Under the pieces are notes generated by a model. That model was not told the origin of the DNA. It made no database searches and saw only the letters and a program-made list of their open reading frames with translations. A DNA stretch of 64,000 nt from Bacillus benzoevorans (GTDB lineage Bacteria > Bacillota > Bacilli > Bacillales > Cytobacillaceae). This document shows, one piece after another, positions 26,468 to 34,388 of this stretch (positions within the stretch are counted from its first letter, which is position 1; each line of letters opens with the position of its first letter). Position numbers and translations under genes: made by a program. The stretch lies in contig NZ_JACHGK010000007.1 of NCBI RefSeq assembly GCF_014207535.1, positions 62,001 to 126,000 of the forward strand, read 5' to 3'.

Positions 26468-27669
26468 TCTGTCACCTTCTTGTTTTGCACAATACTTTGT
26501 ACTTTTGTAGGAAGACCAAATAATTTGATAAAGCCTACAGCAGATGCATGATCGAACTCATCATCAGAAGTATATGTTGCTAGTTTTTCATCATATAAAG
26601 AGTACTCTGATTTTCTTCCTTCGACAATCGCATGCCCTTTAAATAGTTTTACTCTTACAGTACCTGTAACATGTTTTTGCGTTTCATCTAAGAAGGCACA
26701 AAGAGCATCTCTTAATGGAGAGAACCATAGACCGTTATAAATAATCTCAGATAATTTATGTGAAATAATTGGTTTGAAATGAGCAACTTCTTTCACAAGT
26801 GTTAAGTCTTCTAATTCTTTATGTGCTTTAATAAGTGTCATTGCCGCAGGTGCCTCGTAAACTTCACGTGATTTAATTCCAACAAGACGATTTTCAACAT
26901 GGTCAATTCTGCCGATTCCGTGTTTGCCGGCTAAAGCATTTAGCTCAAGAATTAATTCAGAAAGCTTATAAGCTTTTCCATTTAACGTAACAGGTACACC
27001 TTTCTCAAAACCAAGTTCAATGATTTCTGGAGTATCCGGTGTATCTTCAATTTCAGCTGTTAATTCATAAGCGTCTTTTGGCGGTGCAGCCCAAGGATCT
27101 TCTAAAATTCCGCATTCGTTTGCTCTTCCCCAAAGGTTTTGGTCAATGGAATACGGGCTGTCTAAATTAATCGGAACCGGGATTCCTTTTTGTTTTGCAT
27201 ATTCAATTTCTTCTTCCCTTGACCATGCCCATTCACGCACAGGTGCTAAAACTTGCAGGTTCGGGTTTAATGCTGCAATGGAAACTTCAAAACGAACTTG
27301 GTCGTTTCCTTTACCGGTACATCCATGTGCTATTGCTACTGCGTTTGTTTCTTCTGCAATTTCGACAAGTTTCTTAGAAATTAGCGGTCTTGATAACGCA
27401 GATACCAATGGATAAGACTCTTCATACAATGTATGAGCCTGCAATGAAACTAAAACGTAATCTTGAGCAAATTCTTCTTTTGCATCGATTACATAAGATT
27501 CTACTGCTCCAACTGTTAGAGCTTTTTCTTTAATGAAGTCTAAGTCTTTTCCTTCACCAACATCAAGGCAGCAAGCCACTACATCGTATCCTTTTTCTTG
27601 TAACCATTTAACTGCAACAGATGTATCTAAACCGCCGGAATACGCTAAAACTACTTTTGGATTTGACAT
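26464..27669 (-). CDS. argG: Argininosuccinate synthase
   Basis: Joins citrulline and aspartate with ATP to give argininosuccinate. The ATG at 27669 is chosen over a TTG two codons earlier because of the GGGGG upstream and the start PKVVLAYSGGLDTSVAVKW; this gives 401 residues. The N-type ATP pyrophosphatase loop AYSGGLDTSV lies near residues 10-20, with AHGCTGKGNDQVRFE near 115. It forms an operon with argH, preceded by a strong ARG box. Confidence 0.97.
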   Translation of the reverse strand: MSNPKVVLAYSGGLDTSVAVKWLQEKGYDVVACCLDVGEGKDLDFIKEKALTVGAVESYVIDAKEEFAQDYVLVSLQAHTLYEESYPLVSALSRPLISKKLVEIAEETNAVAIAHGCTGKGNDQVRFEVSIAALNPNLQVLAPVREWAWSREEEIEYAKQKGIPVPINLDSPYSIDQNLWGRANECGILEDPWAAPPKDAYELTAEIEDTPDTPEIIELGFEKGVPVTLNGKAYKLSELILELNALAGKHGIGRIDHVENRLVGIKSREVYEAPAAMTLIKAHKELEDLTLVKEVAHFKPIISHKLSEIIYNGLWFSPLRDALCAFLDETQKHVTGTVRVKLFKGHAIVEGRKSEYSLYDEKLATYTSDDEFDHASAVGFIKLFGLPTKVQSIVQNKKVTE

Positions 27670-27696
27670 AACCAAATACCCCCTAATATATGTTTA

Positions 27697-27712
27697 CGAA
27701 TAATTATTCATT
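27697..27712 (-). promoter_or_regulatory. ARG box upstream of argGH
   Basis: On the minus strand AATGAATAATTATTCG matches the ArgR/AhrC box (WNTGAATWWWWATTCANW) at all but the last core position. It lies 28-43 bp upstream of argG. A second half-site, TTGAATAAAAAT, lies about 20 bp further upstream, as is usual for paired ARG boxes. Confidence 0.7.
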
Positions 27713-27872
27713 AATTTATATTTTTATTCAATTACCTGAATATCACTTTAACAACTTTTCCGGAAAAATTCAATACATATTCGACAATTTATCCTAAAAT
27801 TATTTTATTGGAACACATAAGATGAGTATAGTAGAATGGAGTCTATAAATGCAATGTTTTAGGGGGAAAATC

Positions 27873-28187
27873 ATGGAGGATTTTTTTATCCTCGACAAAC
27901 GATTGGGAATTCAAATCCCGGTTTTAAACGTCGAGTGGGATGATTTACCGTTGGAAAAACGTCAGTCTATTTTATTTACCTGGGAAACCATTAGAGGTTC
28001 GATTCCTGACCATATTATCAATTTAGAAAAAATGATTAATGAGAAACAAACAGAGCTTTCTGATGAGAATGATTTTGCCCGGTCCTGCCTCTTAAACAGT
28101 GAAATAGCCGAGCTTGCCTCGATTATCAATGATTTATGGCTCTGGTTCCGCACACACCAGAATATTACGGAAAAAATGCACTACTAA
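27873..28187 (+). CDS. Small acidic soluble protein of unknown function
   Basis: A 104-residue protein. The ATG at 27873 follows AGGGGG at good spacing; an ATG eight codons earlier has no such site. It has no membrane segment or signal peptide and is acidic and mainly helical. It contains VEWDDLPLEKRQSILFTWE near 20-40 and a Glu/Asn-rich helical stretch (INLEKMINEKQTELSDENDF), and ends in a Trp/Leu-rich segment (LWLWFRTHQ). I do not recognise a named domain. It diverges from argG and shares a bidirectional terminator with moaB. Confidence 0.75.
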   Translation: MEDFFILDKRLGIQIPVLNVEWDDLPLEKRQSILFTWETIRGSIPDHIINLEKMINEKQTELSDENDFARSCLLNSEIAELASIINDLWLWFRTHQNITEKMHY

Positions 28188-28189
28188 TG

Positions 28190-28235
28190 AAAAGTGACTT
28201 AAAGGATGATCGTTCGCCTTAAGTCACTTTTTTTA
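28190..28235. terminator. Bidirectional terminator before moaB
   Basis: Perfect 13-bp arms (28190-28202 and 28219-28231), with T7 on the plus strand, between convergent genes. Confidence 0.88.
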
Positions 28236-28258
28236 TTTGCACTAGCTTGTCTAACGGC

Positions 28259-28774
28259 TTAATACAAATCTTTTTTTAATTCTCTCACTACATGTCCCAG
28301 TTCGGGTAATATTAGTTTATTCATCGCTAATTTGACAGCCCCTGATGACCCCGGGGTTGAAAATACTGCTTTATGGCCAATTACTCCCGCTATGGCACGC
28401 GATAGGATAGCAGCAGATCCTATATCTTCCTGATAGCTGAGCATTCTGAATATCTCGCCAAAACCGCTTATTTCTTTATCAAACAGCTTTTGTACCGTTT
28501 CAATCGTCACATCTCTTAGGGCAATCCCAGTGCCGCCGTTCGTTAAAATAATATCAATTTCTTCATTTTTGCAGCCTTTTAAGATTTCGTCTCGAATTGG
28601 ACTCTCTTCATCTTTTACAATGACATACTCCCCGACCCTATGTCCGGCATGCTCCAATAATTCGATCATTAATTTTCCGCTTTTATCTGTATCCTGATCG
28701 CGTGTATCACTTACTGTAATGACTTTACAGGTCACACTCTTAGGTGCTTCTTTCTTATGCTCATGTGTACTCAT
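28259..28774 (-). CDS. moaB: Molybdenum cofactor biosynthesis protein MoaB
   Basis: MogA/MoaB-type protein that binds molybdopterin; adenylyltransferase activity is known for MogA, and the exact role of Firmicute MoaB is less clear. The 171-residue protein carries the molybdopterin-binding motif LTNGGTGIALRDVTIE near residues 80-95 and the C-terminal FSTPGSSGAVKLAMNKLILPE segment near 140. No other molybdenum-cofactor genes lie in the window. It lies upstream of argGH as in B. subtilis, here separated from ackA by an EcsC-like gene. Confidence 0.92.
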   Translation of the reverse strand: MSTHEHKKEAPKSVTCKVITVSDTRDQDTDKSGKLMIELLEHAGHRVGEYVIVKDEESPIRDEILKGCKNEEIDIILTNGGTGIALRDVTIETVQKLFDKEISGFGEIFRMLSYQEDIGSAAILSRAIAGVIGHKAVFSTPGSSGAVKLAMNKLILPELGHVVRELKKDLY

Positions 28775-28822
28775 TCCTGTCGGTAGCCTCCTATTAAGCT
28801 GCTCATCAGCGGCTGAATTAAA

Positions 28823-29665
28823 TTAAAGCTTAAGCGAACCTTTTTCGCTTAAATATCTCATTTGATAATATTTATGGGCAAAATCAGTAACTTTTCGCGT
28901 TAATTGATAATTCATTCCCGCTCCAATCGCCATACTGATAAAGGGAACTCCCTGAATCATTTTTTTCCGCAGCATCATAATCGCCAGTCCCTTTAACCCC
29001 TGCTTCAAAAGCTGTTCGATCCATGCAATATCCGCTAATTCCTCGCTGCCTTCATAGAAATAAAGATCCTTTAAATTTCGCACATCATTTTTCAATTCTT
29101 CCCATCCCTGCCCTTTCAGCCGGTTGGGCAGCACAGCAGCATTAAATACTTTTAATGCAGTCATCATTTCATACGGTGTATTTACCTCTACTCCGTATGT
29201 CGCCGCAATTAATTGTACAGCCCGCAAGTTAATCACTGCCATGAATGGAATATCAGAGCCAAGCAAAACCGTTCCTCCCGTTCCGGTCATTCCTCCTTGG
29301 GCAAATGAATATAAACGGTGTCTGGCAATCTGCTGGTTTGCTATGTATTGCAGCTGAGCAACGGAAAGCTGCTTCATATCTTGAATTTCGGAAATCTCCT
29401 CGTTAAAAATTCTTCCGTTCAAAATAATTTTCTCTTTTGCATCCATCTGCAGCTGCGAGCCTTGAATAAAGGCATGTGTATGAAATAACCAATTATCCAG
29501 CATGGCAAAAAAAGACTCTCTTGTTTTTTCAGGCAGCTGCTGAAATGAGCGTTCAATATACTTGTCATAGATCAATTGAAAATCATTTGCTTCATATCTA
29601 TACAGCTTATTTTCCCACTCATGGATCTCCTGCAGCACAGTTCTTTCCCGGGCTGTTAACGACAT
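28823..29665 (-). CDS. EcsC family protein
   Basis: A 280-residue protein resembling the EcsC family, named after the third gene of the B. subtilis ecs transport locus; function unknown. The ATG at 29665 follows GGGGGGATT. The N-terminal half is charged and helical (about 5-100). A glycine-rich core AQGGMTGTGGTVLLGSDIP lies near 123-141, and hydrophobic patches follow near 215-255 (KGLAIMMLRKKM, VPFISMAIGAGMNYQLT), which suggests membrane association. I recall no gene here between moaB and ackA in B. subtilis, so this looks like a lineage-specific insertion. Confidence 0.75.
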   Translation of the reverse strand: MSLTARERTVLQEIHEWENKLYRYEANDFQLIYDKYIERSFQQLPEKTRESFFAMLDNWLFHTHAFIQGSQLQMDAKEKIILNGRIFNEEISEIQDMKQLSVAQLQYIANQQIARHRLYSFAQGGMTGTGGTVLLGSDIPFMAVINLRAVQLIAATYGVEVNTPYEMMTALKVFNAAVLPNRLKGQGWEELKNDVRNLKDLYFYEGSEELADIAWIEQLLKQGLKGLAIMMLRKKMIQGVPFISMAIGAGMNYQLTRKVTDFAHKYYQMRYLSEKGSLKL

Positions 29666-29754
29666 TGCCAATCCCCCCTAAAACCTAAATGGAGTTTTGT
29701 TCAGTATAACATATCCAAATAGGAAAATCTTATCAGGTACCCGGTTACAAAGGC

Positions 29755-29790
29755 AAAAAAGACAAAGGCACGATAACCTTTGTCTTTTTT
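29755..29790 (-). terminator. ackA terminator
   Basis: Perfect 14-bp arms (29755-29768 and 29777-29790) ending in T6, 9 nt past the ackA stop. Confidence 0.9.
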
Positions 29791-29798
29791 CTAAATGT

Positions 29799-30986
29799 TT
29801 ATTTGCTTAAACGTACAACGTCGCGGGCAATCATAACTTCCTCGTCTGTTGGAATCACCATTACTTTTACTGGTGAATGAGGATAGCTGATGAAACGCTC
29901 CTCACCGCGAAGCGCATTTAATGCAGGATCCCAATATACGCCCATGAATTCAAGACCGTTTAATACCCGTGCACGAATGACATCACTGTTTTCGCCTATT
30001 CCGGCAGTAAAGATAATCGCATCTACTCCGTACATACGCGCTGCATATGAACCAATATATTTATGAATACGGCTGGCGAATACGGATAATGAAAGCTCAG
30101 CTCTTTCGTTGCCTTTTTCAGCCTCAACCTCAATATCACGAAGGTCGCTTGAAAAGCCGGAAAGTGCAAGCATACCGCTCTGCTTATTTAAAACATCGAT
30201 TACTTCTTCCGCAGATTTCCCTGTTTTGTCCATAATATATGGAATAAGGGCTGGGTCAACATCTCCTGAACGTGTACCCATTGTTACACCTGCAAGCGGG
30301 GTGAATCCCATTGAAGTATCAATCGATTTTCCGCCTTGAATCGCTGTAATACTTGCTCCATTTCCCAGATGACAGGAAATTAAACGCAATTGGCTTAATG
30401 GTCTGCCAAGCATTTCAGCTGCACGTTCTGCAACATATTTATGTGAAGTACCATGGAAACCGTATTTACGAATACCATATTTTTCATAATATTCATGAGG
30501 AAGGCTGTATAAAAATGAACTCTCCGGCATCGTTTGGTGGAATGCAGTATCAAACACTGCAACTGCAGGAACATTAGGCAGAACTTTATGGAACGCCTTG
30601 ATACCTGTTATGTTTGCTGGATTGTGCAGCGGTGCCAGTTCAGAAAGATCCTCAATTTTCTGTAAAACTTCATCTGTAATTAAGACAGAATCAGCAAATT
30701 CTTCTCCCCCGTGCACAACGCGGTGTCCAACCCCTTCAATTTCATTTAGGGATTTAATAATTCCTAAGTCAGTCAATTTATTTAATAACATTTCAACAGC
30801 AACGTTATGATCAGGAATATCTAAAGTTTCCTTTTGTTTTTCACCATTTACTGTAATAGTAAAAATAGAATCATTCATACCAATTCTTTCAACAAGACCT
30901 TTTGTAATAACTTCTTCGCTCGGCATTTCAAATAATTGGAATTTAAACGATGAGCTGCCGGCATTAATTGCGATAATTTTTGCCAT
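29799..30986 (-). CDS. ackA: Acetate kinase
   Basis: Converts acetyl phosphate and ADP to acetate and ATP, the main route of acetate overflow during growth on excess sugar. The 395-residue protein has the ASKHA fold: N-terminal INAGSSSFKFQLFEMP near 6-21, catalytic Asp in VFDTAFHQTMP near 147, transition-state arginines in GHRVVHGGEEF and MGTRSGDVDPALI, and adenosine motif FTAGIGENSD near 325. ATG start with AAGGAG upstream. The leader carries a cre at the spacing that fits CcpA activation. Confidence 0.97.
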   Translation of the reverse strand: MAKIIAINAGSSSFKFQLFEMPSEEVITKGLVERIGMNDSIFTITVNGEKQKETLDIPDHNVAVEMLLNKLTDLGIIKSLNEIEGVGHRVVHGGEEFADSVLITDEVLQKIEDLSELAPLHNPANITGIKAFHKVLPNVPAVAVFDTAFHQTMPESSFLYSLPHEYYEKYGIRKYGFHGTSHKYVAERAAEMLGRPLSQLRLISCHLGNGASITAIQGGKSIDTSMGFTPLAGVTMGTRSGDVDPALIPYIMDKTGKSAEEVIDVLNKQSGMLALSGFSSDLRDIEVEAEKGNERAELSLSVFASRIHKYIGSYAARMYGVDAIIFTAGIGENSDVIRARVLNGLEFMGVYWDPALNALRGEERFISYPHSPVKVMVIPTDEEVMIARDVVRLSK

Positions 30987-31038
30987 GAGTGCTAACGCTC
31001 CTTTATATAACAGTCTTTATTAATTATATTAAATATTA

Positions 31039-31057
31039 GTACAAACCTAGTTTGTAC
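31039..31057. promoter_or_regulatory. Perfect palindrome in the ackA leader
   Basis: GTACAAAC-cta-GTTTGTAC: 8-bp perfect arms, 3-nt centre. It lies about 25-40 nt downstream of the inferred ackA transcription start and 53 nt upstream of the start codon. The size fits a dimeric repressor operator; the 3-nt loop makes it a poor RNA hairpin. No regulator is identified. Confidence 0.5.
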
Positions 31058-31086
31058 AACTTTTATATTTAATCTCCTCAATTTTT

Positions 31087-31143
31087 CATTTAAACACTGT
31101 TCGAGAAGTTATTCAAGAATTTTGTCGAATGTTGGCGTTTACA
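31087..31143 (-). promoter_or_regulatory. ackA promoter with upstream cre
   Basis: Minus strand: cre TGTAAACGCCAACA (31143-31130, 13 of 14 consensus positions), then TTGAAT, 17 bp, TTAAAT. The cre centre falls about 56 bp before the inferred start, close to the position I recall for CcpA activation of B. subtilis ackA. An exact 0A-box sequence TTTGTCGAA (31121-31129, plus strand) abuts the cre. Confidence 0.6.
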
Positions 31144-31197
31144 ATATAAAAGTAAATATTTTCAGATTGTTTAATTAATACCAATATTCCCAACAAT

Positions 31198-31262
31198 AAA
31201 AAAAGGCCTTTCTATATGATGGCACTGATCATCCCCAAAGCCACCGTACGAAAGGTCTTATC
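31198..31262 (-). terminator. ytxK terminator
   Basis: 10-bp arms (31203-31212 and 31250-31259, one G-U pair) with a 37-nt partly paired loop, followed by T7 on the minus strand. Confidence 0.75.
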
Positions 31263-31294
31263 TCTTTATGAGCAAAAAACCATAGAGTAATTGA

Positions 31295-32284
31295 TTAACA
31301 TGACTTATTCTCGTTTATCCACCGGTCCATTTTTATTAAAATCTTTTCCAGCTCTGAACCATTCGTTAAAGAAGGCATATTCACTAATAGTATCTCTTTT
31401 GGCTGTTTCACTTGCTCTCCTTGCTTCTGCATAATTAAAATACTTTTTGCATTTTGTTTATTTTTAAATAATGATTCTGGTAATTGAAGTATAGCTTGTA
31501 TGTATACATTTTTCATCATATATTCATGCAGCTTTTTTGCCTGTTCACTTTCAAACAGCCCGTTAGGAATTAGAAAGAACAAATACCCTCCAGGTCTTAC
31601 ATGGCGAATACTTTGTTCGATGAACAGATGGTGGGCATACGAATGACCATTGTCTGCCTTCAGTTCATAGTCGGCAGCGCGAATATCATTCGGGTAGTAA
31701 CCCACCGGAAGATCACCAATCACGGCATCGACCTTTTCAATAAACAAATGTTCGAGACTGTCCTGATTGAATAGTTCAATTGGATGCTCCTGAAGGTTTG
31801 CATTAATATACGCCAGCTTGATTAATAAATCATCTATATCGACACCAATACCCTCTATCTGTTTGTTCAGCTCTTGATTCATCACCGCAGTGAGTAAATT
31901 CCCCGTTCCAACTACAGGATCCAATATCCGGTAGGAGTTTTGCTTCATAAATTTATTAAGCAGATAGCCAAACAGCATTCCGATGGAGTCAGGAGTCATT
32001 TGATGGTTTGGCTGTACACTTTCCTTCATCCCTTTTAAAATGGCTAATTGAAATGACTTTCGTATTTCTTCCTTAGAGAAATGATCCAGATTTAGTCCTT
32101 CATAGATTTTTTTCAGCCTTTTACCCGTCCATTCACTTTCAATCTTTTGAAGGATTGACTGTTGAAATATATTTTCCCCTGTTTTTGCCAGTGCCTCCAG
32201 GTAGGTGCAATCGAGTTCCTGCTGTAATAAATCCGCACTTTCATTGAGCACGTTGAATAGTTCTTCAACCGGAGTGGTTTTCAC
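31295..32284 (-). CDS. ytxK: Class I SAM-dependent methyltransferase YtxK
   Basis: A 329-residue protein resembling the N6-adenine DNA methyltransferase fold. A helical N-terminal region (about 1-95) precedes a Rossmann methyltransferase core (about 100-290), with SAM motif DPVVGTGNLLTAVMNQ near 121-136, acidic ribose-binding motif GVDIDDL near 149, and VIGDLPVGYYPND in place of the usual NPPF/Y catalytic motif. That departure (DLPVGYY) leaves its substrate open. The GTG start at 32284 has GGAGGAG upstream. No specificity subunit or endonuclease lies nearby, so it is not part of a restriction system. Locus equals B. subtilis ytxK, between ackA and tpx. Confidence 0.85.
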   Translation of the reverse strand: MKTTPVEELFNVLNESADLLQQELDCTYLEALAKTGENIFQQSILQKIESEWTGKRLKKIYEGLNLDHFSKEEIRKSFQLAILKGMKESVQPNHQMTPDSIGMLFGYLLNKFMKQNSYRILDPVVGTGNLLTAVMNQELNKQIEGIGVDIDDLLIKLAYINANLQEHPIELFNQDSLEHLFIEKVDAVIGDLPVGYYPNDIRAADYELKADNGHSYAHHLFIEQSIRHVRPGGYLFFLIPNGLFESEQAKKLHEYMMKNVYIQAILQLPESLFKNKQNAKSILIMQKQGEQVKQPKEILLVNMPSLTNGSELEKILIKMDRWINENKSC

Positions 32285-32347
32285 AGATATCTCCTCCTGC
32301 CATTAGTTTCTTTTCCTATTTTAGCCACGATTAAAGGAATGCACAAG

Positions 32348-32378
32348 GAAAAGCCGGCATAAAATTTGCCGGCTTTTC
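32348..32378 (-). terminator. tpx terminator
   Basis: Perfect 11-bp arms GAAAAGCCGGC / GCCGGCTTTTC, 9-nt loop, 36 nt past the tpx stop. Confidence 0.8.
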
Positions 32379-32414
32379 GATTCATAACAATATGAAATTA
32401 AAAACTCGCTCTAA

Positions 32415-32915
32415 TTATTTTGCTGCTTTTGCTGCTTCAATGGCTGCTTCATAGTTAGGGTGAGTTGTTACCTCAGGTACATATTCAGCATATGTAACAA
32501 CGTCATTGGAATCAACAACAAATACTGCACGGGCAAGTAAGCGAAGACCTTCAATAGCTACTCCGTAGTTTTCCCCGAAAGAAAGGTCACGGTGGTCAGA
32601 AAGAGTTTTAACTTTGTCAATTCCGGCCGCACCGCACCAGCGTGCTTGTGCAAACGGTAAATCTACACTGATTGTTAAAATATTTACGTTGTCTAATTTT
32701 GCTGCTTCTTCGTTAAAACGGCGTGTTTGCGCATCACATACTCCAGTATCTAAAGATGGGACTACGCTGATTAAACGCACACTTCCTTTAGAATCAGCTA
32801 ATGTAACAGGTGATAAATCATTAGCTAACACTGTAAAATCAGGTGCTTTATCTCCAACTTTCACTTCATTTCCAATTAATGTAACAGGGTTATTCGCAAA
32901 TGTAACAGATGCCAA
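32415..32915 (-). CDS. tpx: Thiol peroxidase (Tpx, atypical 2-Cys peroxiredoxin)
   Basis: Reduces hydrogen and alkyl peroxides using thioredoxin. The peroxidatic Cys lies in VPSLDTGVCDAQTRRF (about 57-59) and the resolving Cys in ARWCGAAGIDK (about 93), the Tpx pattern; an intramolecular disulfide forms between them. AAGGAGG lies only 3 nt before the ATG at 32921 but 9 nt before a TTG at 32915, and Tpx proteins usually begin MA-x-(I/V)-TF, so TTG is preferred; this gives 166 residues. Monocistronic between two terminators. Confidence 0.94.
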   Translation of the reverse strand: MASVTFANNPVTLIGNEVKVGDKAPDFTVLANDLSPVTLADSKGSVRLISVVPSLDTGVCDAQTRRFNEEAAKLDNVNILTISVDLPFAQARWCGAAGIDKVKTLSDHRDLSFGENYGVAIEGLRLLARAVFVVDSNDVVTYAEYVPEVTTHPNYEAAIEAAKAAK

Positions 32916-33041
32916 ATTCATCTTCCTCCTTAAACAATATGTTCACAGTGAAAACTATATTACTTTTCTACAATATTTGCAATTAATATGACTCGGGATT
33001 CAGGAAAAAGGATTTATTCTCCGGTAAAGGTAAATTTCAAC

Positions 33042-33075
33042 AAAAAAGGTTAACCTTCCATCTTGAAAGTTAACC
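33042..33075 (-). terminator. ytfJ terminator
   Basis: Arms GGTTAAC / GTTAACC with T6 on the minus strand, just beyond the ytfJ stop. Confidence 0.82.
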
Positions 33076-33084
33076 ATGCTCGGA

Positions 33085-33567
33085 TTATAAATCAAGATCC
33101 TGTTTTGGACCATTGTATTCGTTTTGTTGATTGTTTGCTGGGTTTGATTTTGATGCCGAATTATTTTTATCTTTATTCGATAACATTTGCTGGATTTTAT
33201 CAACAGCCTGCGGTGCAAGATCGAGAATTCTTTCATACAAATGCGTATTTTCATCCAGATGGACCATTTTTACACCTTGTGAATTGACAATTAAAAAGGC
33301 AATTGGAGTAATCGAAACCCCGCCCCCGCTGCCACCGCCAAAAGGATGCTTCGTTTTATCGGATCCTTGACTACCGCTGTCGTCTCCCCCGTTCATAATA
33401 AACTCACTGCCGCCTGCTGCGAAACCAAAGCCGACCTTGGAAACGGTTAAAATAACACTCCCATCCGGCGTCTCAACCGGGTCCCCTATAATCGTATTGA
33501 CATCGATCATTTCCTTTAAATTTTCCATAGCAGTCGTCATTAATCCTTGAATTGGATGATCGGACAT
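33085..33567 (-). CDS. ytfJ: Spore protein YtfJ (GerW family)
   Basis: A 160-residue protein of the YtfJ/GerW sporulation family; B. subtilis YtfJ is associated with spores and germination. It begins with HPIQGLMTTAMENLKEMIDV, followed by IIGDPVETPDGSVILTVSKVGFGFAAGG (read in two parts around residues 24-52), a glycine-rich stretch (GGGSGGGVSITPIAF near 77-91) and a low-complexity N/K/D-rich C-terminus (about 125-160) typical of the family. The ATG has GAGGAGG upstream. It lies 19 bp after ytfI and is probably co-transcribed with it. Confidence 0.88.
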   Translation of the reverse strand: MSDHPIQGLMTTAMENLKEMIDVNTIIGDPVETPDGSVILTVSKVGFGFAAGGSEFIMNGGDDSGSQGSDKTKHPFGGGSGGGVSITPIAFLIVNSQGVKMVHLDENTHLYERILDLAPQAVDKIQQMLSNKDKNNSASKSNPANNQQNEYNGPKQDLDL

Positions 33568-33586
33568 GTGCTTTTAACCTCCTCAA

Positions 33587-34279
33587 TTAAATGGAATTCG
33601 TTTTATTTTGTGACACGGCGGAAAGTGGTTTTTTGTTAAATTTCGGCAGTCCGCCCTTCCAAAATTTGATAATTTTGATTGCTGCAAACATAGCATACCC
33701 GATTCTAAATTGAAGCATACACGTAAATACAGTTTGCGTCACCTTCATTTGAAAATACGGCTGAACGGAAACCCGCGGTACGTTCTTTAGGAGAAAATAG
33801 TGACTGATTAACCCAATGATACTCCCCTTTATCGTCCATACTGCACCTGACAGCATTCCTGTCAAAGCCGCATCACCTGTTCCAATCGCGGTAAACCAGT
33901 CCAGCTTGGTTATTTTCACCTTTTTCAGGAAGTTTCGGATAATCCGATGTAATGATACGACATGTTCCAATAAAGCTTTGAAATCATGAAACCTTTTTAG
34001 CAGATCGTCCTCAGTTATTTTGGTTGTTTCTTCTTTCTTTTTATCTCCATTCCCTGATTCCAGATTATTTTCTACTACAAGGGAAGGTGAATCATCGTCT
34101 ACTTTAATAAGCGGTACATTTAGTCTGTATTTAATAAGGCCGAATAATACACGAAATTCTATTTTAAGAGAATCATCATCCTGAGCATGTTTATAGTGAA
34201 TCGAAACCTTCATTTTTATCATTAGGATAATAGCAAATAATAGAATCAGCAGTAAACAACCAAGCAAAACCCATTTCAA
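33587..34279 (-). CDS. ytfI: DUF2953 membrane-anchored protein YtfI
   Basis: A 230-residue protein with an N-terminal transmembrane anchor (about 2-21, LLGCLLLILLFAIILMI) and a DUF2953 domain. A polar, highly charged segment near 70-95 (NGDKKKEETTKITEDDLL) separates two conserved parts, and FTAIGTGDAALTGMLSGAVW near 133-152 is the best landmark. The start is TTG at 34279, with AAAGGTAG upstream. Function unknown; its constant pairing with ytfJ suggests a sporulation role. Confidence 0.82.
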   Translation of the reverse strand: MKWVLLGCLLLILLFAIILMIKMKVSIHYKHAQDDDSLKIEFRVLFGLIKYRLNVPLIKVDDDSPSLVVENNLESGNGDKKKEETTKITEDDLLKRFHDFKALLEHVVSLHRIIRNFLKKVKITKLDWFTAIGTGDAALTGMLSGAVWTIKGSIIGLISHYFLLKNVPRVSVQPYFQMKVTQTVFTCMLQFRIGYAMFAAIKIIKFWKGGLPKFNKKPLSAVSQNKTNSI

Positions 34280-34327
34280 TTTTTATTCACTACCTTTCAG
34301 CCTGTTATTATTGGCAAAAACAGACAA

Positions 34328-34360
34328 AAATAAACCTGCCCCAGATGGGCAGGTTTATTT
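34328..34360 (-). terminator. yteJ-side terminator
   Basis: Perfect 14-bp arms (34328-34341 and 34347-34360), 5-nt loop, T-rich trailing arm, between yteJ and ytfI. Confidence 0.85.
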
Positions 34361-34388
34361 TAAATAGCTGCTATTTTGAACCCAGTTT

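Noticed and set aside
28259..28774. Possible molybdenum-cofactor gene cluster
   Set aside because: Only moaB is present; the neighbours are arginine and acetate genes.
31295..32284. Possible restriction-modification methyltransferase
   Set aside because: YtxK has the fold, but the catalytic motif is DLPVGYY rather than NPPF/Y, no specificity or endonuclease gene is near, and the gene sits in a conserved core order.
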